From Spirochaetota bacterium (lineage in GTDB: Bacteria > Spirochaetota > Spirochaetia > Treponematales > Rectinemataceae): a stretch of 30,446 nucleotides of DNA. Shown here in pieces: positions 7,040-15,783 of the stretch. The notes under the pieces were generated by a model that saw nothing but the letters and a program-made list of their open reading frames with translations, had not been told where the DNA came from and searched no databases. A program made the translations under genes and the position numbers. The DNA lies in assembly GCA_029265255.1 (NCBI GenBank), contig JAJUJQ010000016.1, positions 1 to 30,446 of the forward strand. Reading direction: 5' to 3'. How positions within the stretch are numbered: position 1 is the stretch's first letter; each line of letters starts with the position of its first letter.

Positions 7040-8491
7040 ATGAAAGCCGATATAGGCCTGGTCGGGCTCGCTGTCATGGGCGAAAACCTCGTGTTGAACA
7101 TGGAGCGCAATGGATTTACGGTCGCGGTGTACAACCGCACACTCGACAAGGTCGACGCCTTCGTGAACGGGCGCGCCGCGGGCAAAAAGGTCATTGGTAC
7201 TCATTCGCCTCAAGCGCTTGTCGAGTCTCTCAAATCGCCGCGTACCATTATGATCATGGTGCGCGCCGGCGCGGCGGTGGACGACACGATAGCCCAGCTG
7301 CTGCCCTATCTCTCCCCGGGAGATATCATCATCGATGGCGGCAATTCGAATTATCAGGATACCATGCGCAGAGTGAGCGAATTGGAAGCCAAGGGTCTCC
7401 TCTTTGTAGGAACCGGCGTGTCAGGCGGCGAGGAAGGAGCGCTCACTGGTCCCTCCATTATGCCCGGCGGCAGCGAAAAAGCGTGGCCATATATCAAGCC
7501 TGTGTTCCAGGCGATCGCTGCGAAGGTGGAAGACGGCAGTCCCTGCTGCGACTGGGTCGGCCCAAGCGGAGCCGGACACTTTGTCAAAATGGTACACAAC
7601 GGTATCGAGTATGGAGACATGCAGCTGATCGCGGAAGTCTACCATATGATGAGGGATCGGCTTTCCATGACCGCGGATGAAATGGCCGATGTCTTCGATG
7701 AATGGAATCGAGGAGCGCTCGACTCCTACCTCATTTCCATTACCAGAGACATATTGCGGTTCAAGGACGAGGATGGTACTCCCCTTGTAAATCGGATCCT
7801 CGATGCGGCAGGCCAAAAAGGGACAGGCAAATGGACCGGCATCACCGCCCTAGATTTCAGTGTGCCCGTTACCCTCATCGTGGAAGCGGTCTTTGCCCGC
7901 TGTCTGTCGGCTATGAAAGAGGAACGAACAAGAGCCGCATCGCTCCTGGGCAAGCCTTCTTCGGTACCGTTCCTGGGCAATCGAACATCGATGCTCGACG
8001 CCCTCGGCAAGGCGCTGTACGCAGCTAAAATCGTCTCCTATGCCCAGGGCTTCATGCTCATGCGGGAAGCGGCAAAGGAATATGGCTGGAATCTGAACTA
8101 CGGTTCCATTGCCCTCATGTGGCGTGGAGGCTGCATTATCCGCTCCCGATTCCTTGGCAAAATAAAGGAAGCTTTCGATGCTGATCCTGGATTGTCAAAC
8201 CTTGTCTTTGCTCCCTTCTTCGCGGCGCAGATTCGAGAAAACGAAACGCATCTTAGGCAAGTGGTCAGCGAAGCGGTGCAGGCCGGCATTCCGGTCCCTG
8301 CGCTCTCTTCAGCGCTTGCGTGGATTGACGCGCTCAGGACCGAACAGCTCCCCGCGAATCTCATTCAGGCGCAGCGCGACTATTTTGGTGCGCATACCTA
8401 CGAGCGTACCGACCGGCCGCGAGGGCAGTTCTTCCATACCAACTGGACGGGCCATGGGGGCTCGACCTCGGCATCAACCTATGTCGTATAA
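7040..8491 (+). CDS. gnd: 6-phosphogluconate dehydrogenase, decarboxylating
   Basis: Converts 6-phosphogluconate and NADP+ to ribulose 5-phosphate, CO2 and NADPH in the pentose phosphate pathway. 483 residues, the full length of the long (dimeric) form. The NADP-binding fold starts with GLVGLAVMGENLVLN, and NRT (32-34) follows the second strand, as in NADP-using enzymes. Catalytic residues are visible as K183 in HFVKMVHNG and E190 in IEYGDMQL, the same numbers as in the sheep enzyme; VSGGEEGA (127-134) is the substrate loop. Start is ATG at 7040, 7 nt after GGAGG (7028-7032); a TTG 6 nt earlier is possible but poorer. No zwf is nearby, so its substrate here probably comes from a hexonate or ketogluconate, not from glucose 6-phosphate (inference). 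Confidence 0.97.
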   Translation: MKADIGLVGLAVMGENLVLNMERNGFTVAVYNRTLDKVDAFVNGRAAGKKVIGTHSPQALVESLKSPRTIMIMVRAGAAVDDTIAQLLPYLSPGDIIIDGGNSNYQDTMRRVSELEAKGLLFVGTGVSGGEEGALTGPSIMPGGSEKAWPYIKPVFQAIAAKVEDGSPCCDWVGPSGAGHFVKMVHNGIEYGDMQLIAEVYHMMRDRLSMTADEMADVFDEWNRGALDSYLISITRDILRFKDEDGTPLVNRILDAAGQKGTGKWTGITALDFSVPVTLIVEAVFARCLSAMKEERTRAASLLGKPSSVPFLGNRTSMLDALGKALYAAKIVSYAQGFMLMREAAKEYGWNLNYGSIALMWRGGCIIRSRFLGKIKEAFDADPGLSNLVFAPFFAAQIRENETHLRQVVSEAVQAGIPVPALSSALAWIDALRTEQLPANLIQAQRDYFGAHTYERTDRPRGQFFHTNWTGHGGSTSASTYVV

Positions 8492-8540
8492 AACGCGGAC
8501 CGGATCACATGCCGGACTATTTTAAGATAAGGAGCATTTC

Positions 8541-9626
8541 ATGAACGCATTGAATATTAGGCCAGAAGCGGAATGTGAATTCGATTTTCTGTCGTTAGGT
8601 GGCCTCGTCATGAGAATGGATTCCGGAGTCGTCCCCTTCGCGTTCGCCGATCAGTACCAGGTGCATGTATCAGGCGGAGAGTACAACGTCGCAGCTAACT
8701 TGGCACGTTGTTTCCAGATGAGGACCGCGGTAGCGAGCGCTATGGTGGACAACCCGCTGGGAGAAAAAGTCGCCGCGTCAGTGAGAGCGATGAATGTTCA
8801 TGGCATCTACCGCCATTTTGCCTACGATGGCGTGCGCGGGCCGAATATCGCGCTCGTATGGTCAGACAGGGGCCAGGGGGTACGCCCTCCGGTCGTGTTC
8901 TATAACCGAGCCAATGAGGCAGCCGCGATGCTCAAACCAGGCGATTTCGACTGGAAGCGCATCTTTGGGCGCGGCGTGCGCTGGTTCCACTCCGGAGGCA
9001 TTTTCGCCGCACTGTCCGCGACAACGCCCGAGCTCGTCATCGAAGCCATGCAGGAAGCGCACGCCCATGGCGCGGTCGTTTCGTTTGACCTGAATTACCG
9101 AGCAAAACTCTGGGCCGCGGCGGCCACGGGCAAGAAACCTTCCGAAGTGCTCGGCCGCATTGTAGATCAGGTCGATGTCCTTGTCGGCAATGAAGAAGAC
9201 CTGCAGATGGGCCTGGGATTGCCGGGCCCCGACGTCCATGGCGCGTCGAAGCTGGATCCCGCTTCATTCCTGCAGACTATCGAACAGGTCAAGGCACGAT
9301 GGCCCAATGTCAAGGTCGTTGCCACGACGCTGCGTGATGTCAAATCCACCAATCGGCATCTGTGGAGCGCGGTCTTGTGGATCGAAGGACAGCACTGGCT
9401 GGCACCCACCGCTGAGCTCGATGTATACGACCGCGTCGGTGGTGGAGACGGATTCGCGGCGGGGCTGTTCTATGGCATGCTCCAAGGATTAACGCCCGAT
9501 GAATCACTGAGACTGGGCTGGGCTCACGGCGCGCTCCTCACCACCTTCCCGGGCGACACCACCATGGCGACCCTCGAGCAGGTCAAAGCTTTCGCTCAAG
9601 GCGGCTCTGCCCGCATCCAGCGCTGA
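8541..9626 (+). CDS. PfkB-family sugar kinase, KdgK-like
   Basis: ATP-dependent cytoplasmic kinase, 361 residues, of the PfkB/ribokinase fold. The sugar-binding glycine signature GGEYNVAANLA is at 45-55; the anion-hole and catalytic motif DRVGGGDGFAAG is at 297-308, with D303 as the predicted base. The conserved block around GVRGPN and SDRGQGVRPPVVFYNR matches a subfamily usually annotated as 2-dehydro-3-deoxygluconokinase, recalled from family knowledge. ATG at 8541 has GGAG 6 nt upstream. Third gene of the rpiR operon, 49 nt after gnd. Because the partner is 6PGDH, a 2-ketogluconate kinase role (product reducible to 6-phosphogluconate) is an alternative to KDG kinase; I cannot separate these from the sequence. 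Confidence 0.88.
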   Translation: MNALNIRPEAECEFDFLSLGGLVMRMDSGVVPFAFADQYQVHVSGGEYNVAANLARCFQMRTAVASAMVDNPLGEKVAASVRAMNVHGIYRHFAYDGVRGPNIALVWSDRGQGVRPPVVFYNRANEAAAMLKPGDFDWKRIFGRGVRWFHSGGIFAALSATTPELVIEAMQEAHAHGAVVSFDLNYRAKLWAAAATGKKPSEVLGRIVDQVDVLVGNEEDLQMGLGLPGPDVHGASKLDPASFLQTIEQVKARWPNVKVVATTLRDVKSTNRHLWSAVLWIEGQHWLAPTAELDVYDRVGGGDGFAAGLFYGMLQGLTPDESLRLGWAHGALLTTFPGDTTMATLEQVKAFAQGGSARIQR

Positions 9627-9647
9627 AGCCTTACCAGGAGTGCGTCC

Positions 9648-10682
9648 ATGAAAGCCCTTGTGCTGGAAGAATATATGCGCCTCGCGGTGCGCCAGGTGCC
9701 ACAGCCGCGCATCCAGGCAGCCGATGAAGTACTCATTCGCGTTCATGCGGCTGCGATCTGCGGCTCGGATGTCCATGGTATGGATGGCTCAACCGGCCGG
9801 CGAAGGCCGCCGCTCATCATGGGGCACGAAGCGGCCGGGGTGGTGGAAGCCTTGGGTCCGTCGGTCACGAAGTACAGGCCCGGCGATCGCGTCACCTTCG
9901 ACTCAACCGTCTGGTGCGGCGCCTGTTATTTCTGTCGGCGCGGCGAGGTCAATCTCTGCGATAATCGGCAGGTCCTTGGTGTATCGTGTGCCGAATACCA
10001 CCGTGATGGCGCTTTCGCGGAATACCTCGTGGTGCCGGAGCGCATCCTCTTTCGGCTGCCAGAAGGGCTTTCATTTGAGGAGGCGGCCCTGGCCGAGCCT
10101 GCCGGGGTTGCGCTGCACGCGGTACGAGTCTCAAGGCTGCAGCCCGGCGACTGCGTTGCTGTGGTTGGCAGCGGCCTTATCGGGCTTCTTCTGATCCAAA
10201 TGCTCAAGTCGTACTCGCCGCATTTGCTCGTGGCATTCGATACCGACGCCGCGCGAAGGGAAGCTGCCCTGATCGCAGGCGCCGATATGACTCTGGATCC
10301 AGCCGATCCGGCCTGGCAGCAACGCCTTCGCGAAGCAACCGAAGAACGCGGCGTGGATAAGGCCTACGAAGCCGTCGGCGCCGCAGCGCCGATCGCTACC
10401 GCCATTGCCGCGGTTAGAAAAGGCGGCACCGTGACCCTCATCGGCAACGTAAGCCCCTCTGTGGATATTCCCCTGCAGGCAGTAGTGACGCGCGAAATCC
10501 GCCTGCAGGGATCGTGCGCCATTTCAGGCGAATATCCCGCGGTGCTCGATCTCATGGCACGCAAAACGATCGACGTGCGCAAGGTCATCAGCGCGGTAGC
10601 CCCTCTGGAGGAAGGCTCCGACTGGTTCGCCCGGTTGTACCGGAAGGAAGCAGGGCTGCTCAAGGTCGTGTTGCAGCCATAG
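9648..10682 (+). CDS. Zinc-dependent alcohol/polyol dehydrogenase (MDR family)
   Basis: Medium-chain NAD(P)-dependent dehydrogenase of 344 residues, related to sorbitol, threonine and galactitol/idonate dehydrogenases. Catalytic zinc ligands: C38 (in CGSD) and the GHE motif at 59-61. Structural zinc site: C90, C93, C96 and C104 in the usual Cx2Cx2Cx7C spacing. The cofactor fold shows GSGLIG at 174-179, and an Asp at the end of the second strand (FDTD) suggests NAD preference. ATG at 9648 has AGGAG 7 nt upstream, 21 nt after the kinase stop. In this operon it probably oxidises or reduces a sugar acid such as a hexonate at a secondary alcohol (inference). Exact substrate unknown. Confidence 0.92.
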   Translation: MKALVLEEYMRLAVRQVPQPRIQAADEVLIRVHAAAICGSDVHGMDGSTGRRRPPLIMGHEAAGVVEALGPSVTKYRPGDRVTFDSTVWCGACYFCRRGEVNLCDNRQVLGVSCAEYHRDGAFAEYLVVPERILFRLPEGLSFEEAALAEPAGVALHAVRVSRLQPGDCVAVVGSGLIGLLLIQMLKSYSPHLLVAFDTDAARREAALIAGADMTLDPADPAWQQRLREATEERGVDKAYEAVGAAAPIATAIAAVRKGGTVTLIGNVSPSVDIPLQAVVTREIRLQGSCAISGEYPAVLDLMARKTIDVRKVISAVAPLEEGSDWFARLYRKEAGLLKVVLQP

Positions 10683-10692
10683 GAATCTCATC

Positions 10693-11772
10693 ATGGAACG
10701 TAAAATTCGCTTCGGACTCATTGGCTATGGAAAAGTTGCCGCGCTGCATGCGCACGCGCTCAGCGCAAGTACTCACGGGGAACTTGTTGCTGTCTATGGC
10801 AGGGATTACGCGCGCTGTCAGGCCTTTGCGGCCCAGTGGCATATCCACGCCTGCGCCAGCCTCGCAGACATGGCATCACGCGAAGGGGTGGAAGCGGTGA
10901 TCGTAACAACCCCGCACCCCCGTCACCATGCCGATGCCATCGCTGCGCTCGAGGCGGGTCTGCACGTGCTCGTTGAAAAACCCATGGCGCTCACCACAGC
11001 CCAGGCAGAAGACATGATCGCCACCGCAGCGCGGCGCGGCCGCATGCTCAGCGTCATCGCCCAGCGCCGCTGGTATCCTTCCTGCCGACGCATCCATGCC
11101 GCCATCCAGGGGGGCAAGCTCGGTAATCCCATGCTCGGCCAGGTCACCATCCTGGGGTGGCGCGATGAAGATTACTACCGCTCGGATCCGTGGCGCGGCA
11201 CCTGGGAAGGCGAAGGTGGTGGCGTCATCGTCAATCAGGCCCCCCATCAATTCGATCTACTCTGCTGGTACCTCGGCGAAGTCTGTGAGGTGTTCGGGCA
11301 CTGGACAAATGTCAACCATCCGTATATCGAAGTTGACGACAGCGCGCTGGCAGTCGTGCGATTCCATTCTGGAGCCCTGGCGTCAATCTTTGTCTCCAAT
11401 TCCCAGAAGCCTGGCATTTACGCCAAAGTGCATATCCATGGGAGCTCGGGAGCCTCCGCGGGGGTACAAACTGATGGTGGAGCCATGTTCATCGCAGGCC
11501 GCAGTGGTGTCCTTGAGCCGCCATACAACGACATCTGGACCATTCCTGGTGAAGAATCCGAAACGGAGCGCTGGCGGCAGGAAGACGCGCGATTGTTCAA
11601 AGAGATAGAGCCTACCTGGTATTTTTTCTCATTGCAGGAGGATGATTTTGCCCAGGCAATCCTTCAGCACCGCCCCCCCGCCGTACCCCCGGATGCGGGA
11701 CTCCAGGTAGCGCGGATCATGGAGGGCATCTATCGCTCACAAAAGGAAGGTAGACCAATTCTGTTCGACTGA
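10693..11772 (+). CDS. Gfo/Idh/MocA-family oxidoreductase
   Basis: NAD(P)-dependent sugar or cyclitol oxidoreductase, 359 residues. The Rossmann N-terminus shows GLIGYGKVA (8-16), the family EKP motif is at 95-97, and the catalytic-type segment GGGVIVNQAPHQFD (176-189) supplies H185. ATG at 10693 lies 10 nt after the stop of the dehydrogenase gene; only a weak AGGA, overlapping that stop codon, precedes it, so translation is probably coupled. Last gene of the rpiR operon. It converges with the nitroreductase gene 14 nt away, with no terminator visible. Substrate not predictable; the context suggests a sugar acid or its keto derivative. Confidence 0.92.
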   Translation: MERKIRFGLIGYGKVAALHAHALSASTHGELVAVYGRDYARCQAFAAQWHIHACASLADMASREGVEAVIVTTPHPRHHADAIAALEAGLHVLVEKPMALTTAQAEDMIATAARRGRMLSVIAQRRWYPSCRRIHAAIQGGKLGNPMLGQVTILGWRDEDYYRSDPWRGTWEGEGGGVIVNQAPHQFDLLCWYLGEVCEVFGHWTNVNHPYIEVDDSALAVVRFHSGALASIFVSNSQKPGIYAKVHIHGSSGASAGVQTDGGAMFIAGRSGVLEPPYNDIWTIPGEESETERWRQEDARLFKEIEPTWYFFSLQEDDFAQAILQHRPPAVPPDAGLQVARIMEGIYRSQKEGRPILFD

Positions 11773-11786
11773 TTGAGCGTCCACCA

Positions 11787-12314
11787 TCACCATCGCTCCC
11801 AATGGATTTGTTTCGGGTCGAATTTGTCCTTGGCATGGGTTTCGCCCGAGGGAATGCCAACGGGGATCAAAGCTAGCGGCTGGATTTCCTCAGGTACCTG
11901 CAGGATACCGCGGACCGCGGACAATCGGTCCGGATAGGGATAGACCGCTGTCCAGACCGCTCCAAGACCAAGGGATTCCGCTGCAAGCAGTAGATTCTCA
12001 ACCGCGGCGGAACAGTCCATGATCCACATGGGGGCGTCGGGACCTCCCCATTGTCGCCGCAGATTACCGCAGACTACGATTGCAGCGGCAGCGGAAGCGG
12101 TCATCTTTGCATAGGGAAGCGCAGATCCCAGCGCGTGCAGCGTTCTCTTTTCGGTCACGATAATGAATTCCCAGGGACGCCGGTCCACTGCCGACGGCGC
12201 GGCCATCCCAGCCTTCACCAGCAATAAAAGCGTCTCCTGAGGTATTTGGGCTGACGAAAAAACCCGTACGCTCTTTCTCGCGAAGATAGTGCGCAGCGTA
12301 TCGTTCAATTCCAT
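11787..12314 (-). CDS. Nitroreductase-family FMN oxidoreductase
   Basis: Small flavoprotein of about 175 residues that would reduce nitroaromatics, quinones or other electron-poor substrates with NAD(P)H. The FMN phosphate-binding motif RKSVRVF is at about 13-19 and the family segment AAPSAVDRRPWEF at 38-50. ATG at 12314 is favoured: AGGAGG stands 8 nt upstream, and residues before it in the longer frame (to 12359) are not family-like. It follows the Gfo/Idh/MocA gene by 17 nt and closes the GH88 operon. What it does in a sugar operon is unclear; it may recycle reduced cofactor or act on an unsaturated intermediate (speculation). Confidence 0.88.
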   Translation of the reverse strand: MELNDTLRTIFARKSVRVFSSAQIPQETLLLLVKAGMAAPSAVDRRPWEFIIVTEKRTLHALGSALPYAKMTASAAAAIVVCGNLRRQWGGPDAPMWIMDCSAAVENLLLAAESLGLGAVWTAVYPYPDRLSAVRGILQVPEEIQPLALIPVGIPSGETHAKDKFDPKQIHWERW

Positions 12315-12331
12315 ACCCTCCGCCTCCTCAC

Positions 12332-13480
12332 CTATACGAGCGCGGGAACATCCACCCACCGCCGTGTCTGCCAGCTCTCGATGGCCAACTCGGCCAGCTG
12401 CACCCCTTTCGCTCCCGCGAGAAAATCCCAGCGGAAAGGTTCCTCATCGGCGATATGGCGTAGGAAGCGTTCCCATTGCACCTTGAAGGCATTGTCGTAG
12501 CCATCGCGCGTCGGCATGCGTGCCCAGAGCGCATAATGATCGATCCCGCTGTCGATATCGGGATTCCATACCGGTTTCGGCGTCATGGCCTCGCTCTGAA
12601 TGACGCAATCGCGCAAGCCGGCTACGGCTGAGCCCTGCGTCCCGTCCACCTGCATCACAAACAGGTCATCACGGCGCACACGTACGCACCATGACGAATT
12701 GAACTGGCAGATTATCCCGTTATGCAACTCAAACGTGCCATACGCAGCATCCTCAGCGGTACATCGGTACGTCGTGCCACGCTCATCAACCCGTTCGGGA
12801 ATGTGCGTCGCCCCTAGGGCTGACACTGCCTTGATCTCGCCAAACAAATTCTCGATCACATACTGCCAGTGGCAGTACATGTCCAGGATGATGCCGCCAC
12901 CGTCTTCCTTGCGGTAATTCCAGGAGGGGCGCTGACATGGCTGGGCAACGCCATCAAACACCCAATAGCCAAACTCGCCGCGGACCGAAAGGATGCGCCC
13001 GAAAAAGCCGGTATCGATGAGGTATTTCAATTTAAGAATGCCGGGAAGCCACAGCTTGTCCTGCACGACTCCATGTTTGATGCCCTTCTCCCTGGCGGCA
13101 TGATAGAGCTCGAGCGCTTCTTTGGAGCTGAGGGCCAGGGGCTTTTCGCAATAGACCGATTTACCTGCGGCGATGGCCTTGGATACGGCAGCGGGACGGA
13201 GCCCAGTCAGCTGCGCGTCAAAATACACACCCATCGCCGGATCGCCGAGCGCTTCATCCAGATTGGTGCTCCATCGCAATCCCCCGTACCGCCTCGCCAG
13301 CTGATCAAGTTTGGCTGCGTCCCTACCCACCAACAGGGGTTCCGGCATAACCCTGTCCCCGTTTTTAAGAATCACACCCCCTTCTTTGCGAATCTGCACT
13401 ATGGACCGTTCGAGATGCTGGTTTGTGCCCATTCTCCCGGTCACACCGTTCATAATAATCCCAATGGTTCGCATCGCCAT
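12332..13480 (-). CDS. Gfo/Idh/MocA-family oxidoreductase (GH88 operon)
   Basis: Predicted NAD(P)-dependent sugar oxidoreductase, 382 residues, slightly longer than usual. The first glycine loop is unusual (NGVTGRMGTNQ at 11-21 instead of GxGxxG), followed by an inserted segment at about 24-48; the EKP motif is intact at 112-114, and the segment DGGGIILDMYCHWQ carries the catalytic-type His. The start at 13480 has GGAG 7 nt upstream. Its neighbours, 15 nt and 17 nt away, are a TIM-barrel isomerase and the nitroreductase. The divergent nucleotide loop resembles that of a subgroup seen with uronide or inositol clusters, but substrate cannot be assigned. Confidence 0.9.
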   Translation of the reverse strand: MAMRTIGIIMNGVTGRMGTNQHLERSIVQIRKEGGVILKNGDRVMPEPLLVGRDAAKLDQLARRYGGLRWSTNLDEALGDPAMGVYFDAQLTGLRPAAVSKAIAAGKSVYCEKPLALSSKEALELYHAAREKGIKHGVVQDKLWLPGILKLKYLIDTGFFGRILSVRGEFGYWVFDGVAQPCQRPSWNYRKEDGGGIILDMYCHWQYVIENLFGEIKAVSALGATHIPERVDERGTTYRCTAEDAAYGTFELHNGIICQFNSSWCVRVRRDDLFVMQVDGTQGSAVAGLRDCVIQSEAMTPKPVWNPDIDSGIDHYALWARMPTRDGYDNAFKVQWERFLRHIADEEPFRWDFLAGAKGVQLAELAIESWQTRRWVDVPALV

Positions 13481-13495
13481 GGTCCGACTCCTTTG

Positions 13496-14314
13496 CTACA
13501 CGTATGTCTTCCACGCATCCATGATCATGGACAGCCACCGATCCTGATCAAGCGCCCAATACCGTTTCGAAAAAATCTCGACCTCGGCAAAGCCATAAAA
13601 GCCCGCTTGCTCCATCCATGTGCGAACGCCCCGAATATCAATGCATCCCTCCCCCATCAACCCGCGGTCCTCGAGCATGTCTTCTAGCGGGGTTTTCCAG
13701 TCACAGACATGAAACGCGAACAGGTACTCTCCTGCGCCTGCGCGGGTTATCTGAGGAGCAAGCTCGGGATCCCACCAGACATGGTAAAGATCCACCGCAA
13801 CCCCAAGCCACTGGCTATGAAACCGCTCGCACAGATCGAGCGCTTCCTTCATGGTGTTGATCACCGAGCGATCACCAGCGTACATCGGGTGCAGCGGCTC
13901 AATCGCCAGCCGAATTCCTTCCCGCGCCGCCAGGGGGAGTATGCGCGCAAGACCGTCGGCTACCTGCACGCGCGCGTCGCGTATTCGCACCGAAGGATGG
14001 GCTCCACAGACTAGCACGATGAGCGGCGCGCCCATGTCTGCCGCGTCGTGAATGAGCCTGACGTTTGCGTCAATGCGTCGCGCGCGCTCCTCCTGGTCGG
14101 GATGGACAAAGAAACCTCCCCGCACCAGCGATACCACTGATAGCCCCGCCTCTCGCGCGAGCATGCCTGCCTTCCGCGCGCCCAGCTCGGCATATGCTTC
14201 CTTCCAGATGGAAATCCCCCCTACTCCTGCTTCCTGATATTTTCGTACGGCAGTAGCAAGATCCCAGGGCTTCGTGGTGATGCTGTGTATGGCACAACGT
14301 GAAAGATCTTCCAT
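13496..14314 (-). CDS. Sugar phosphate isomerase/epimerase-like TIM barrel (GH88 operon)
   Basis: Cytoplasmic protein of 272 residues from the xylose-isomerase-like/AP endonuclease 2 family. The metal site of the family is visible: E139 (AIEPLHP), D175 and H178 (VAVDLYHVWWD), H202 (FHVCDW) and E246 (EVEIFS). These proteins isomerise or epimerise sugars and keto-sugars, or act as lyases on 3-keto glycosides. GGAG lies 7 nt before ATG at 14314. It sits 26 nt after the GH88 gene and 15 nt before the Gfo/Idh/MocA gene, making an oxidoreductase-isomerase pair that recurs in the downstream cluster. Reaction not assignable. Confidence 0.9.
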   Translation of the reverse strand: MEDLSRCAIHSITTKPWDLATAVRKYQEAGVGGISIWKEAYAELGARKAGMLAREAGLSVVSLVRGGFFVHPDQEERARRIDANVRLIHDAADMGAPLIVLVCGAHPSVRIRDARVQVADGLARILPLAAREGIRLAIEPLHPMYAGDRSVINTMKEALDLCERFHSQWLGVAVDLYHVWWDPELAPQITRAGAGEYLFAFHVCDWKTPLEDMLEDRGLMGEGCIDIRGVRTWMEQAGFYGFAEVEIFSKRYWALDQDRWLSMIMDAWKTYV

Positions 14315-14340
14315 ATATAGGCTCCCTGGCGAGACCTAGC

Positions 14341-15762
14341 TTATGGTACCACCGCGGCGATGTCGAAAAACCGCGGTAAACTGGTTCCGGCAAGCCAGCG
14401 CTGCACCCAAAGCCCCGCCTCAACCACATGGTAGTCGCCCCACAGACATGACTCTCCCCGAGGAGGTGTCCCAGCCTCGGCATGATCCCAGCCATTTGGA
14501 TAATGATACACCGCGTGCAGAAGAAGCCCTTCGTGTCCGGGGTTTTCCGACAGATACGGCGATTCGCACAAGCGTGACATGATAGCGAGGCCTGCAGCGA
14601 GATAACGCTGTGATGCGGAGGCAGCAGCCTCATTAGAAGCGCGGCACTCAAGGAACGTCCCCAGCCGCATCAGGGCCTGCGCCGCGATCGCCGCCGCTGA
14701 TGCGTCGACCGGCTCCCAAGGATTATATGGATCCGCGTCACGTTCCAGCGCGTCAGGCAGGCGGTACAACTGCGGACCGCCAGTATCCCAGTAGGGAATG
14801 CCATCCGCAGGGGTGTGGGACAGATAATAATCGCAGGTCGCGGTTGCAATATCCAGGAATCGCTCGATAACCCTTGATTTATCCGGGAAGTATGGCAACG
14901 CAAGCGCCGCGATATCCGCGTCGGACACACACGCCTCCACGAATTCCAGCTCTTCAGCGAATCCTAGCATAACCCAGGCCAATCCCCTGGTCCATGTCGT
15001 GAACGGAGAATACCCCTGCTGGCTGGAAGGACAGCGATAGCTGCCATTGACCACATTGAACACCGATTCGTGCACGACACGCCCGCGGATATCCCATCGG
15101 TCTCTCCCCGTGCCAAGGTAGACATTCCAGCGAGCCGTGCTCTCCGCGTGCGCGAGGAGCCGCTCCAGCAGGTTTATGTGCGCGTCCTGCTCTTCCCCAA
15201 GGCTGTGCCCAAGCATCCAGGAAAGCGCGAGCGAGCGCAGCGAGCGTATCGTATCGGCAAACAGCGAATGCGGCCCATTGAACGAATAGATATAGCCGAG
15301 CGATCCCGCGAGCGCTGTCCACCTGCTGGCCTGCACCGCCCCCGACACCTTCAGCGCGAGCTCCATATAGCGTCGCTTCCAGACATCCTCGTCTATCAAC
15401 CCCTGCGTCATCAAGCGCAGATAATTCCCATAGGTGCTCACATTATTGAAGCCATGATCATGGACTCCCCGATGAGTCAGGTGCACCGCCATGCGCTCTA
15501 GAATTCCATGCTCGGCATACTCGAACAGGTCTCTCCCCTGCCCCATTTCATAGGCGAGCAGAGGAATTCCGAATTGGAACCCTTGCGTCCACTCGGTCCA
15601 TCCGCGCGAGCGATAGAGCCCGTTCGCGGTAAAAACCGGCGCGCCGTCCACAGGTTTCCAGCGGGCGGCGAGCCGTCTTGATTTTTCCGCTGCCAGCGTG
15701 GCCATGCGCTCCACGCGCTGCGCGAGAATCGCCCTATCAGGAAATGTCAGTATCTCTTTCAT
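14341..15762 (-). CDS. Glycoside hydrolase family 88 unsaturated uronyl hydrolase
   Basis: Hydrolyses unsaturated glucuronyl or galacturonyl residues from oligosaccharides made by polysaccharide lyases, by hydrating the enol ether double bond. 473 residues, longer than classical UGL (about 380), with an (alpha/alpha)6-barrel pattern. Key segments: HDHGFNN around D102 (equivalent of the UGL Asp88), LFADTIRSLRSL with D170 (equivalent of Asp149), SPFTTWTRGLAW near 283, PVDASAAAIAA near 376 and CLWGDYHVVEA near 449. The residue equivalences are my alignment by eye. There is no signal peptide, so it acts on imported oligosaccharides. Start at 15762 is fixed by GGGAGG 6 nt upstream. Second gene in its operon, 21 nt after the SDR. 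Confidence 0.85.
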   Translation of the reverse strand: MKEILTFPDRAILAQRVERMATLAAEKSRRLAARWKPVDGAPVFTANGLYRSRGWTEWTQGFQFGIPLLAYEMGQGRDLFEYAEHGILERMAVHLTHRGVHDHGFNNVSTYGNYLRLMTQGLIDEDVWKRRYMELALKVSGAVQASRWTALAGSLGYIYSFNGPHSLFADTIRSLRSLALSWMLGHSLGEEQDAHINLLERLLAHAESTARWNVYLGTGRDRWDIRGRVVHESVFNVVNGSYRCPSSQQGYSPFTTWTRGLAWVMLGFAEELEFVEACVSDADIAALALPYFPDKSRVIERFLDIATATCDYYLSHTPADGIPYWDTGGPQLYRLPDALERDADPYNPWEPVDASAAAIAAQALMRLGTFLECRASNEAAASASQRYLAAGLAIMSRLCESPYLSENPGHEGLLLHAVYHYPNGWDHAEAGTPPRGESCLWGDYHVVEAGLWVQRWLAGTSLPRFFDIAAVVP

Positions 15763-15783
15763 ACAATGCCTCCCCGCAAGGAC

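Noticed and set aside
12869..13687. Open frame of 272 codons on the plus strand opposite the MocA and isomerase genes
   Set aside because: Same cause; both minus-strand genes have intact family motifs and tight operon spacing.
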